NCBI RefSeq assembly: GCF_000348685.1 | Contig: NZ_ANLA01000004.1 | Span: forward strand, 837,091-901,090 | Direction: 5' to 3' | DNA from: Xanthomarina gelatinilytica | Lineage (GTDB): Bacteria > Bacteroidota > Bacteroidia > Flavobacteriales > Flavobacteriaceae | Length of the DNA: 64,000 nt | Part shown: positions 17,033 to 26,187 of the stretch, piece after piece | How the letters are laid out: the number at the start of each line of letters is the position of its first letter | Numbering within the stretch: position 1 is the first letter of the stretch | Translations under genes and position numbers: made by a program | The notes under the pieces: model-generated | Told to the model about the DNA's origin: nothing | The model's input: only the letters and a program-made list of their open reading frames with translations | The model's database searches: none

Positions 17033-19321
17033 ATGAAAAACCTATTTATTAGAAAATATCCAGCAGCTTTTGTTGGTTCTATCAATATAAAAATTGCCCT
17101 ATTATTGATTTTAATTCCTGTTTTTTCTTTTTCACAAGAGAAATTAAAGGGGATGATCATGGAAGTGAACGAAGAAAGTAAACACGTACCTGTTGCAGGC
17201 GCCAATGTATATTGGCTAAACACAACGGTTGGTGCCATTACAGATTTTGAAGGAACATTTACCATTCCATATAAACCAGAGTACAAAAAACTAGTGGTGA
17301 GTTTTGTAGGATATAAAACAGATACACTAACGGTTAAAAATACAGATCACATCCACCATATATTACAATCCACAAGCAGTTTGGATGAAGTGGTTGTGAC
17401 CTCTAGGAAGCAAGCAACTGCAAAATCTTATTTGGCTTCACAAAATATTATGACGGTAAGTAGCGACGAGCTTTTAAAAGCAGCATGCTGTAACCTCTCT
17501 GAGAGCTTTGAGACCAATCCTTCCATAGATGTAAATTTTGCTGATGCTGTTTCTGGAACCAGACAAATTAAAATGTTGGGATTAACCAGTCCCTACATCT
17601 TGATCACTACCGAAAATATTCCTTCCATTCGAGGAGCTTCTCAAGCCTATGGCTTAAGTTTTATTCCAGGAACCTGGGTAGAAAGCATACAAATTACCAA
17701 AGGAGGAGGAAGTGTGGTAAATGGGTATGAAAGCATTGCTGGACAAATAAACACCGAATTGGTAAAACCTAAAACCGATAATTCCTTGTTTGTAAACTTG
17801 TATGCAGGAAGTAACGAAAGGTTGGAGCTAAACACCCATTTAAACACTAATATCTCCGAAAAATGGGACACTGGTTTGTACATTCATGGAAACACTCATA
17901 ATAAAAAACACGATGTGAATGACGATGGTTTTCTGGATATGCCTATCTATAACCAAATCAATATCATGAATCGTTGGCAGTATACCAATCCAGAAAAAGG
18001 TTTGGTAAGTTTTTTTAATGTGAAATATTTAAATGATAGTAAACAAACTGGAGAACTTGATTTCAATCCAGATACCGATAAGTTAACCACAAATGCTTGG
18101 GGAAGCGAAATAGATACCCAACGTTTTGAAGCTGCTGTAAAATTGGGTTATGTTAATCCAGAGATTCCTTATCAAAGCATCGGGTTTCAAAGTGCCTTTA
18201 GTTGGCATGAGCAGGATTCGTATTTCGGACTTAATATTTACAACATTATCCATAATAGTTTGTATGCAAATGCCATGTATAACTCCATTATTAGCGACTC
18301 CAGACATAAAATTAAAACGGGTTTAAGCTATACTTACGATCATTACAACGAATTGGTGAATACTACCAATTATGAAAGAACAGAAGCATCCATTGGTGGT
18401 TTTTTTGAGTATAATTACGATAATTTGGATAAATTGAATGTCACAGCTGGTGTGCGTATAGACAACCATAATTTACTTGGGGTTTTTATAACACCAAGAT
18501 TACATGCCAGATATACACCTTGGGAAAAATCGGCAATAAGGGCTTCCATAGGAAGAGGGAAACGCAGTGCCAATATTTTCACAGAAAACCAAAGCATGTT
18601 TGCAACATCCAGACAAATCAACATCTTAAGTTCTGGAGGGAATATTTATGGTTTGGATCCGGAAATTGCCTGGAATTATGGCGTCTCTTTTTTGCAAGGA
18701 TTTAATTTGTTCGGTAGAAAAGGTGATGTAACCTTGGATTTTTATAGAACCGATTTTCAAAATCAAATTGTGGTAGATTATGAAAACCCACAAGGTGTAG
18801 GCTTTTATAATCTAGATGGGGAAAGTTATGCCAATAGTTTACAATTGGAGTTTAACTACAATGTCTTTACCCATTTTGATTTGCGATTGGCTTATAAATA
18901 TTACGATGTAAAAACCCAATACACTTCCGGAAAATTGGAAAAACCCTTAACACCACAACACCGTTTGTTTGCAAACGCATCTTATGAAACTAAAGCGCAG
19001 GAAAAAGGAGGTAAATGGAAGTTTGATGCAACCTATAATTGGTTGAGTAAACAACGTTTTCCATCAACGGTTTCTAATCCAGTAGCATATCAAGTACCTG
19101 CTTATTCACCTACTGTAGGCACTTTGAACGCACAAATTACAAAAGTGTTTTCTCCAAAATTTGAGATTTACGTTGGAGGTGAAAATATTACAAATGTTAA
19201 GCAGGAAAATGCTATTTTAGCACCAAACGACCCTTTTGGTTCGTATTTTGATACCACATTTGTGTATGGTCCCATTTTTGGGAGCATGTATTATACAGGG
19301 TTGCGATTTAAAATAGAATAA
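17033..19321 (+). CDS. TonB-dependent outer-membrane receptor (metal-linked cluster)
   Basis: 762 residues: a signal peptide (ending FSFSQ, about residue 35), a carboxypeptidase-like regulatory domain (about 37-113: VPVAGANVYWLNTTVGAITDFEG), a plug domain (about 118-250: LDEVVVTSRKQ ... GLTSPYILITTENIPSIRG ... IQITKGGGSVVNGYESIAG) and a 22-strand type barrel ending MYYTGLRFKIE. The plug carries an unusual vicinal pair, C152-C153 (KAACCNLSESFETN). Such receptors import scarce ligands across the outer membrane using TonB energy. The HMA gene 31 bp downstream and the HYC_CC_PP gene upstream suggest a copper or other heavy-metal substrate; that is an inference from context. Confidence 0.85.
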   Translation: MKNLFIRKYPAAFVGSINIKIALLLILIPVFSFSQEKLKGMIMEVNEESKHVPVAGANVYWLNTTVGAITDFEGTFTIPYKPEYKKLVVSFVGYKTDTLTVKNTDHIHHILQSTSSLDEVVVTSRKQATAKSYLASQNIMTVSSDELLKAACCNLSESFETNPSIDVNFADAVSGTRQIKMLGLTSPYILITTENIPSIRGASQAYGLSFIPGTWVESIQITKGGGSVVNGYESIAGQINTELVKPKTDNSLFVNLYAGSNERLELNTHLNTNISEKWDTGLYIHGNTHNKKHDVNDDGFLDMPIYNQINIMNRWQYTNPEKGLVSFFNVKYLNDSKQTGELDFNPDTDKLTTNAWGSEIDTQRFEAAVKLGYVNPEIPYQSIGFQSAFSWHEQDSYFGLNIYNIIHNSLYANAMYNSIISDSRHKIKTGLSYTYDHYNELVNTTNYERTEASIGGFFEYNYDNLDKLNVTAGVRIDNHNLLGVFITPRLHARYTPWEKSAIRASIGRGKRSANIFTENQSMFATSRQINILSSGGNIYGLDPEIAWNYGVSFLQGFNLFGRKGDVTLDFYRTDFQNQIVVDYENPQGVGFYNLDGESYANSLQLEFNYNVFTHFDLRLAYKYYDVKTQYTSGKLEKPLTPQHRLFANASYETKAQEKGGKWKFDATYNWLSKQRFPSTVSNPVAYQVPAYSPTVGTLNAQITKVFSPKFEIYVGGENITNVKQENAILAPNDPFGSYFDTTFVYGPIFGSMYYTGLRFKIE

Positions 19322-19352
19322 CAAAAACAATATAAATTTAAAACCAAATAAC

Positions 19353-19709
19353 ATGAAAAAATTAGGAATATTAGTAGTGATGCTTGTGAGCATGACAGCC
19401 TTTTCACAAAACAAAAATGCCAGAGCAACTATGGAGGTAGATGGCGTTTGTAACATGTGTAAAGAGCGTATTGAAAAAGCGTGTATTAAAACCAAAGGGG
19501 TTAAATCGGCTGTGTGGAACGTAAACACACACGAATTAAAACTGATTTATGATGAAAATAAAACCGATTTAAAAACCATTGAAAACAATATTGCAGCAGT
19601 TGGTCATGATACCAAAAATGTAACTGCAACAGATGAAGCGTACAACAGTGTACACGATTGTTGTAAGTATCGGGATGAAACTGTGGTAGATGACCATAAA
19701 GACGAATAA
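19353..19709 (+). CDS. Exported heavy-metal-associated (HMA) domain protein
   Basis: 118 residues: a signal peptide (MKKLGILVVMLVSMTAFSQ) and then one HMA fold with the metal-binding loop GVCNMC (C33, C36) in MEVDGVCNMCKERIEKACIKTKGVKSAVWNVN. The C-terminal tail adds a further HDCCKYRDE cysteine pair. It resembles CopZ- or MerP-like carriers but is periplasmic. It follows the TonB receptor after 31 bp and ends in a strong terminator, so it forms the end of the same transcript. Likely a Cu(I) or similar soft-metal chaperone. Confidence 0.82.
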   Translation: MKKLGILVVMLVSMTAFSQNKNARATMEVDGVCNMCKERIEKACIKTKGVKSAVWNVNTHELKLIYDENKTDLKTIENNIAAVGHDTKNVTATDEAYNSVHDCCKYRDETVVDDHKDE

Positions 19710-19733
19710 AAAACAGAACAAACCTCTAAAAAG

Positions 19734-19763
19734 AAGCCTAACTTAGATTTGGGCTTTTTTTTT
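19734..19763 (+). terminator. rho-independent terminator after the HMA gene
   Basis: AAGCC (19734-19738) pairs with GGCTT (19752-19756), followed by a run of nine T. It closes the TonB receptor-HMA transcript. Confidence 0.65.
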
Positions 19764-19791
19764 AGGGAAAAACTTTTAAAAATAATACCAT

Positions 19792-19999
19792 ATGGACAAG
19801 AAATTAATTTATTCGGGAAACTCACAAGTTTTAGTGTCAGGAATTAAAAAATATTATAGATGAAGCAGGTATTGCATATTTTGAAATTAATAAATCTGAT
19901 TCTTCTTATCCCGGAATTATTGGTCAGATTGAGGTTTTAGTTGATAAAACGGATGAAGTAAAAGCCAAATTGCTTATTAAGCATATTATAAATTTGTAA
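19792..19999 (+). pseudogene. Small DUF2007-like protein gene with a single-base frameshift
   Basis: ATG 19792 starts MDKKLIYSGNSQVLVS; the frame then runs into TGA. If one G of the GG at 19840-19841 is removed, the reading continues as ELKNIIDEAGIAYFEINK to GIIGQIEVLVDKTDEVKAKLLIKHIINL and stops at TAA 19997-19999. The joined 68-residue product looks like the small putative signal-transducing (DUF2007) proteins of Bacteroidota, which start with a Y-(S/T)-x-N strand followed by a helix and a second strand-helix. The span is 208 bp (69 x 3 + 1), consistent with one inserted base. A sequencing error is possible. Confidence 0.6.
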
Positions 20000-20036
20000 T
20001 TGTTTAAATTGTAACTTTAAAAACCAGCCAAATCCC

Positions 20037-20642
20037 ATGAAAAAACTATTTTTTATTCTATTTTGTTTGTTGTTTTCAAACACTTTTGCTCAAACTAACT
20101 TTATATTAACTGTTAACAATCAATCTCAAGAGATTTCCTTAGATACAGATTATGAGTTTAAAGTAGATGGTAAAGCCATACAAATTTCAGTAAAAGAAAA
20201 AGACACATTATTATATAACGATTCTTTTTATAATTTTAAATATTCAAAAAAGCACAAGATTTCTAAAGTAAAACTTGATGAAGGCATTGAGCAAATTGTG
20301 CTTATGACAGCAGTCGGTTCGGGCATCATTATTCAAAAATACGATTCTTTTGACCCTACAATGTTGCAAGAAATGATGCTAAATGAAGTTACTAAAGAGA
20401 GTGTTAATTACGGTTATACTTTAGAGAGAAAAGATTACGATAGAACTTTAAAATCTGGAGATGAACTTGGAGTACTTAAAGCCAAATTAAAGTATAAAGG
20501 AGAATTCGAGATTTACGAAGTATCGGCTTTAGGCAAGAAAGATGAAGGGATTCTTATCATGACTATGAACTTAGGAGGGGATGAAGATAATGAAGGGGAA
20601 GAGATGATAAATCTTTTATGGAACACGTTAAGTGTTAAATAG
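20037..20642 (+). CDS. Exported protein of unknown function
   Basis: 201 residues with a signal peptide (MKKLFFILFCLLFSNTFAQ). The remainder is a charged, beta-rich soluble sequence (FILTVNNQSQEISLDTDYEFKVDGKAIQISVKEKD ... EFEIYEVSALGKKDEGILIMTMNL) ending in an acidic GGDEDNEGEEM patch. There is no lipobox or catalytic motif, and I do not recognise the family. It is followed by a strong bidirectional terminator shared with groL. Likely periplasmic. Confidence 0.6.
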   Translation: MKKLFFILFCLLFSNTFAQTNFILTVNNQSQEISLDTDYEFKVDGKAIQISVKEKDTLLYNDSFYNFKYSKKHKISKVKLDEGIEQIVLMTAVGSGIIIQKYDSFDPTMLQEMMLNEVTKESVNYGYTLERKDYDRTLKSGDELGVLKAKLKYKGEFEIYEVSALGKKDEGILIMTMNLGGDEDNEGEEMINLLWNTLSVK

Positions 20643-20661
20643 TTCTCTATAAATGAAAAAA

Positions 20662-20688
20662 AACGCCTCAATTTTTGAGGCGTTTTTT
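20662..20688. terminator. bidirectional terminator between the 20037 gene and groL
   Basis: A perfect 9-bp stem, AACGCCTCA / TGAGGCGTT, with loop ATTTT, flanked by an A run on the left and a T run on the right. It can therefore terminate transcripts from both sides. Confidence 0.88.
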
Positions 20689-20717
20689 GATTGTAATTTT
20701 AAAATCGTAATTTTCAA

Positions 20718-22364
<1,647 letters not shown>

Positions 22365-22469
22365 TTAAAATTTTTAACCTCAAAATTTAAATACAAACTC
22401 CCAAAAAGGATTTTCTGTAATTCAATGCGAGGTCATTGGAATTTGTTTTTTTGTTTTTGGAATTTGCAA

Positions 22470-22745
22470 TTAAATAATTGCTAAAATGTCGCTTTCGCGC
22501 ATCATTAGGTAATCTTTACCTTCAAGTTTAAGTTCGGTTCCAGAGTATTTTCCGTAAAGAACGGTATCTCCAACTTTAACGGTCATTGGTTCATCTTTCG
22601 TGCCTTTACCAATAGCCATAACTTTGCCTTGTTGAGGTTTTTCTTTGGCATTATCAGGAATGATAATTCCGGAAGCAGTTTTTGTTTCAGCTGCTACAGG
22701 TTCAATAAGAACGCGATCTGCTAAAGGTTTAATGTTTAAACTCAT
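22470..22745 (-). CDS. groS: 10-kDa co-chaperonin GroES
   Basis: 91 residues: [32 protein letters not shown] contains the mobile loop (about 17-32), and the remainder ([52 protein letters not shown]) is the standard lid fold. It caps the GroEL ring. The gene is followed by groL. Its upstream region holds a sigma-54-like element and a 16-bp palindrome instead of CIRCE. Confidence 0.98.
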   Translation of the reverse strand: MSLNIKPLADRVLIEPVAAETKTASGIIIPDNAKEKPQQGKVMAIGKGTKDEPMTVKVGDTVLYGKYSGTELKLEGKDYLMMRESDILAII

Positions 22746-22769
22746 ATTTATATTTTTTAAAGTTAATGT

Positions 22770-22785
22770 TAACGCTTTAGCGTTA
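22770..22785. promoter_or_regulatory. palindrome at the predicted groESL transcription start
   Basis: TAACGCT-TT-AGCGTTA is a perfect 7-2-7 dyad 25-40 bp upstream of the groS start. It overlaps the start site predicted from the -24/-12 element and could be an operator or a 5' hairpin in the mRNA. It does not resemble CIRCE. Confidence 0.35.
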
Positions 22786-22802
22786 TGCTAAAAATGTGCC
22801 AA
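22786..22802 (-). promoter_or_regulatory. sigma-54-type -24/-12 element upstream of groS
   Basis: The minus strand reads TTGGCACATTTTTAGCA. GG and GC are separated by exactly ten bases, and the 17-mer differs from the sigma-54 consensus TTGGCACRNNNNTTGCW at one position. Transcription would begin near 22775, about 30 bp before groS. A housekeeping promoter elsewhere in the region is not excluded. Confidence 0.45.
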
Positions 22803-22830
22803 TAGAAGCAGACTGACAAATTTTCATTTA

Positions 22831-22862
22831 AAAAAAAATGCCAACTTAAACAGCTGGCATTT
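22831..22862 (-). terminator. terminator of secG
   Basis: AAATGCCA (22836-22843) pairs with TGGCATTT (22855-22862). On the minus strand the stem is followed by a run of T (complement of the A run at 22831-22838). It separates the secG operon from groS. Confidence 0.72.
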
Positions 22863-22890
22863 TCATGTTTTTTTGTTTGAAACAATGATG

Positions 22891-23247
22891 TTATTCTGAA
22901 GCTGGTTCAGTTTCAGCATTGTTTGTAGGAGCAGGAGCAGCTGGTGTTGCTGGAACAACAGGTTGTGTGGTTGCTTCCGTGTCCAAAGCTTTAGAATCTA
23001 CTGTTCCCGAACCTCTGTTTATGGCTACATTGGAAAGTAAGATTAATGCCAACATTAAGGTAGCCAAGGTCCAAGTACTTTTGTCTAAAAAGTCGGTTGT
23101 CTTTTTTACACCACCAAGTTGTTGTGTGCCACCACCTCCAAAAGAAGAAGATAATCCACCACCTTTAGGGTTTTGCACCATGATAACCACTACTAGTAAA
23201 AAGGCTACAACTACAATTAGTGCTAAAAATATTGTAAACGTACTCAT
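22891..23247 (-). CDS. secG: Protein translocase subunit SecG
   Basis: 118 residues: two membrane helices (about 4-24 and 58-76) joined by the characteristic loop MVQNPKGGGLSSSFGGGG, and then an extended Ala/Pro/Thr-rich periplasmic tail that is common in Bacteroidota. It is the auxiliary subunit of SecYEG for protein export. It is the last gene of a leftward operon (sigma-54 activator, lptE, TPR protein, secG) and is separated from the TPR gene by only 2 bp. Confidence 0.94.
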   Translation of the reverse strand: MSTFTIFLALIVVVAFLLVVVIMVQNPKGGGLSSSFGGGGTQQLGGVKKTTDFLDKSTWTLATLMLALILLSNVAINRGSGTVDSKALDTEATTQPVVPATPAAPAPTNNAETEPASE

Positions 23248-23249
23248 TG

Positions 23250-24191
23250 TTATTTATTGTTTTGTTCTTGTAATTTTTTAATTGCTTTAATTTGGTCTGC
23301 AAAGAAACCACTTTTTTCTGGATATTTCAAACTTAAAATGTTGTAAGATTGAATTGCTTTTTTGTAGTTTTTTTGCTCCAGATAAATTCTAGCTAAAGTT
23401 TCGGTCATCAGGGATTCGGGTTGAATCATCTGTTCTTCGGCAAGATTGGCGTTATTGCTAGTGTATTGCTGTGGTTTTAGCCTAGGGTTTTTAGAGATGA
23501 ACTTATCTATTAAATCGAATTTTTTATCTCTAGTGTTTTGACTTTTATTGGGATTTGTTGTTGTTTTTTCTGCTTCTATGTCTTCAGTATTTGATCTTTC
23601 AATGGGTTTAAAGCGAGTCAGTTTCAACCATTCGTTAAAGGAATGGGTTTCAGACTGGTCAAACTGTAAAGGTTTCCCCAATTGCAATATGGTGTCTGGC
23701 GATGCTGTTTTGGCTGGAGTTTCCTGTTGTGTAACGTTTGCCGTTTCTTTGCTTTCTTGCAATTTAAAATTAGCATGTTCTTTTTTTGGTTGAAACAAAT
23801 CAGGATCCAAAACCCCTGTTGTGTCTTTTATTTGTTGTTTTAAGGTATCGTCTATGGAAACACTTTTGTTTACCGAAATATCTTCAACTTCTACAGGAAT
23901 GTCTTTTAAATGTGCTGTGTTTTGTTTTATGAACTGCGAAATTTCATTTTGAAGAAATTCTTCCGAAGTTATAAAATCGAATAAAATGCTTCTATCTGAG
24001 GTGTAGGCTGCTGTTGTTTTTAATTCTTGGTTGTATTTAAAGCTTTCTTTGTTTTTTAATCCTTTAAGGTATAAGGCTCTAGCAGATTGAAAATATGGAA
24101 ACTCTTCTGTAATGGCTTGTAAAGCCAAAGTGTTTTCGGCTGTTATGCTTTTTGGGCTTTGAAGGATTTCTATAAAATCTTTTTGATTCAT
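23250..24191 (-). CDS. TPR-type protein encoded between lptE and secG
   Basis: 313 residues, soluble, with no signal peptide. The N-terminus, MNQKDFIEILQSPKSITAENTLALQAI followed by EEFPYFQSARALYLKGLK, and the C-terminus, MTETLARIYLEQKNYKKAIQSYNILSLKYPEKSGFFADQI, carry helical-repeat (TPR-like) signatures, with a long Gln/Thr/Lys-rich disordered middle. Genes of this kind occupy this position in many flavobacteria, but the function is unknown. The spacing (4 bp to lptE, 2 bp to secG) indicates one operon, hinting at an envelope-biogenesis role. Confidence 0.8.
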   Translation of the reverse strand: MNQKDFIEILQSPKSITAENTLALQAITEEFPYFQSARALYLKGLKNKESFKYNQELKTTAAYTSDRSILFDFITSEEFLQNEISQFIKQNTAHLKDIPVEVEDISVNKSVSIDDTLKQQIKDTTGVLDPDLFQPKKEHANFKLQESKETANVTQQETPAKTASPDTILQLGKPLQFDQSETHSFNEWLKLTRFKPIERSNTEDIEAEKTTTNPNKSQNTRDKKFDLIDKFISKNPRLKPQQYTSNNANLAEEQMIQPESLMTETLARIYLEQKNYKKAIQSYNILSLKYPEKSGFFADQIKAIKKLQEQNNK

Positions 24192-24195
24192 CTGG

Positions 24196-24702
24196 TTACC
24201 ACTTTGCTAGGGTTGCATTAAAAATATCTTGTGTAAGCCTTTCAAAAATTTCTTCAATGGCTGTTACTTTTTGCGCACCAACAAGGTTGGCATCGCCTGC
24301 ATAATCATAGAAAAAGGAAAAGCGTTGTTCCATGTTGTCCTCTTCATTTTTCTTGTTGTAAAAGCGCACATTTACAGAAATGGTTAACTTGTTTTGTGCG
24401 GCTGTATTATCTGCTTGAGCAGTAGTTGGTGAGATTCTGTATTCGGTTATTTCACCTTCGTATACCAAATCGCCATTGGAAGTTACCAGTTCCAGATTGG
24501 TCTGGTTTAACAATAAGTCTTGCAAGGCAAGGGTAAACTGTCTGTCCAGTCCTGGTTCCACCAAAATGGCATTATTTTGAAAATAATTGACCTGAAAGGT
24601 TTTGGTACTGGCAGGAATGGAGGCTCCTGTAAACGAATATGCGCCACAACCCAAGATGGTAAGGGAGATTAAGACTAAAAGGGTTATTTTAAATAATTTC
24701 AT
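24196..24702 (-). CDS. lptE: LPS-assembly lipoprotein LptE
   Basis: 168 residues from ATG 24702 (MKLFKITLLVLISLTILGCGAYSFTGASIP). A lipoprotein signal with the cysteine in LGCGAYSF is followed by the LptE pattern (FQVNYFQNNAILVEPGLDRQFTLALQDLLLNQTNLELVTSNGDLVYEGEITEYRI), ending ERLTQDIFNATLAKW. It plugs the LptD barrel and helps deliver lipopolysaccharide to the outer leaflet. An in-frame ATG 30 codons upstream gives a charged extension before the signal and was rejected. It is the second gene of the sigma-54 activator operon. Confidence 0.88.
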   Translation of the reverse strand: MKLFKITLLVLISLTILGCGAYSFTGASIPASTKTFQVNYFQNNAILVEPGLDRQFTLALQDLLLNQTNLELVTSNGDLVYEGEITEYRISPTTAQADNTAAQNKLTISVNVRFYNKKNEEDNMEQRFSFFYDYAGDANLVGAQKVTAIEEIFERLTQDIFNATLAKW

Positions 24703-24801
24703 TGTAACATTTAATTTCAATTGCACTTTGATTCCACTTTTGTTTTTGTGTGGGTGGATAGTTGTGCTTGGTGTGACAGTTTTTATAAACAAACAACCTT
24801 T

Positions 24802-26055
24802 TTACAGGTCATATTGCTTGATTTTTCTGTATAAGGTACGTTCGCTTATTCCTAGTTCTGCAGCTGCCAATTTGCGTTTGCCATCATGGCGTTCCAAGGA
24901 TTTTTTAATGAGTTCCAGTTCTTTATCATGTAAAGATAGGGTTTCCTCTTCTTCAATCTCTTCAGCAAAATGATATTTATCCTGAGATTCTGGAGCAGGT
25001 TCAAAATTCTCTGGGGATTTTTCAGCAATGGACAGCACTTCCAGATCTTCAATGGTGGCATCTTCTTCCTCGCCATATATTTTTTGAATCAGGCCTTCAT
25101 TCTGTTTTTGAACATCTTTTACATTACCACTTTTCATAAGTTCCATGGTTAATTTCTTTAAGTCGTTCAAATCACTTTTCATATCGAACAGGACTTTGTA
25201 CAATATTTCTCGTTCATTACTAAAATCACTTTCGGATTTTGAGGTGTTTATAATGGCTGGTAAATTACTCCCTTCGTTAGGCAAATAGCCTTGAAGCGTT
25301 GCAGCACTAATGGTTCTGTTTTGTTCTAAAACAGAAATTTGTTCGGCTACATTTCGCAATTGTCTAATGTTTCCACTCCATCGGTATTTTAACAAGGCCA
25401 CTACGGCTTCGTCTGTTAATTTAATGGTTGGCATTTTATACTTCAAGGCAAAGTCGCTTGCAAATTTCCTGAACAACAAATGGATGTCGTCTTTTCTGTC
25501 CCTAAGTGGAGGCAGATGGATTTCTACAGTGCTTAATCTATAATACAAATCCTCACGGAACTTTTCTTTTTTAATGGCATCAAACATGTTCACATTTGTA
25601 GCTGCCACTATACGCACATTGGTTTTTTGAACTTGGCTGGAACCTACTTTAATAAATTCGCCATTTTCCAGGACACGTAATAAACGCACTTGGGTTGTAA
25701 GAGGGAGTTCGCCAACTTCATCAAGAAAAATGGTGCCTCCATCAGCGACTTCAAAATATCCAGATCGTGTTTGGGTGGCTCCTGTAAATGCGCCTTTTTC
25801 ATGACCAAAAAGTTCACTGTCTATAGTGCCTTCTGGAATGGCTCCACAATTAACTGCAATATATTTGCCGTGTTTTCTATGTGATAATTGATGAATGATT
25901 TTTGGAATACTTTCTTTACCAACACCAGATTCCCCTGTAACCAAAACAGAGATATCTGTAGGTGCTACTTGTATGGCTTTTTCTATGGCACGATTAAGTT
26001 TGGCATCGTTGCCAATTATTCCAAATCGTTGTTTTGTTGCTTGAATGGATTCCAT
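24802..26055 (-). CDS. Sigma-54-dependent transcriptional activator (AAA+ and Fis HTH, no receiver domain)
   Basis: 417 residues. The AAA+ sigma-54 interaction domain starts at the N-terminus: Walker A GESGVGKE (41-48), the sigma-54 contact loop GAFTGAT (88-94), Walker B GGTIFLDEVGE (106-116) and the sensor region FREDLYYRLSTVEIHLPPLRDR. A linker follows, and then a C-terminal Fis-type helix-turn-helix (LAAAELGISERTLYRKIKQYDL). No receiver, GAF or PAS input domain is present, so activity may be constitutive or controlled by partners. Motifs needed for RpoN contact are intact. It heads the lptE-TPR-secG operon. A GC-rich hairpin lies directly before its start. Confidence 0.92.
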   Translation of the reverse strand: MESIQATKQRFGIIGNDAKLNRAIEKAIQVAPTDISVLVTGESGVGKESIPKIIHQLSHRKHGKYIAVNCGAIPEGTIDSELFGHEKGAFTGATQTRSGYFEVADGGTIFLDEVGELPLTTQVRLLRVLENGEFIKVGSSQVQKTNVRIVAATNVNMFDAIKKEKFREDLYYRLSTVEIHLPPLRDRKDDIHLLFRKFASDFALKYKMPTIKLTDEAVVALLKYRWSGNIRQLRNVAEQISVLEQNRTISAATLQGYLPNEGSNLPAIINTSKSESDFSNEREILYKVLFDMKSDLNDLKKLTMELMKSGNVKDVQKQNEGLIQKIYGEEEDATIEDLEVLSIAEKSPENFEPAPESQDKYHFAEEIEEEETLSLHDKELELIKKSLERHDGKRKLAAAELGISERTLYRKIKQYDL

Positions 26056-26061
26056 ATTAAT

Positions 26062-26079
26062 TTCCTGCGAAAGCAGGAA
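26062..26079. repeat. short palindrome next to the sigma-54 activator start
   Basis: TTCCTGC-GAAA-GCAGGAA, a perfect 7-bp stem with a four-base loop, ends 6 bp before the ATG of the leftward activator gene. Such sequences are dispersed in flavobacterial genomes. In the mRNA it would fold over the ribosome-binding zone. Confidence 0.55.
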
Positions 26080-26187
26080 TCTTAGTTTTAATGTTAATGT
26101 TTAGTCTTCTTTTCTCGAGCAGCTATCTATAGATAGACATGCAATTATGAGGTTTGAACAAGGTTACGGCTAAATGCAACCCTATGT

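Noticed and set aside
22746..22890. CIRCE operator expected upstream of groS
   Set aside because: No TTAGCACTC-N9-GAGTGCTAA sequence is present; the palindrome found has different arms and spacing.
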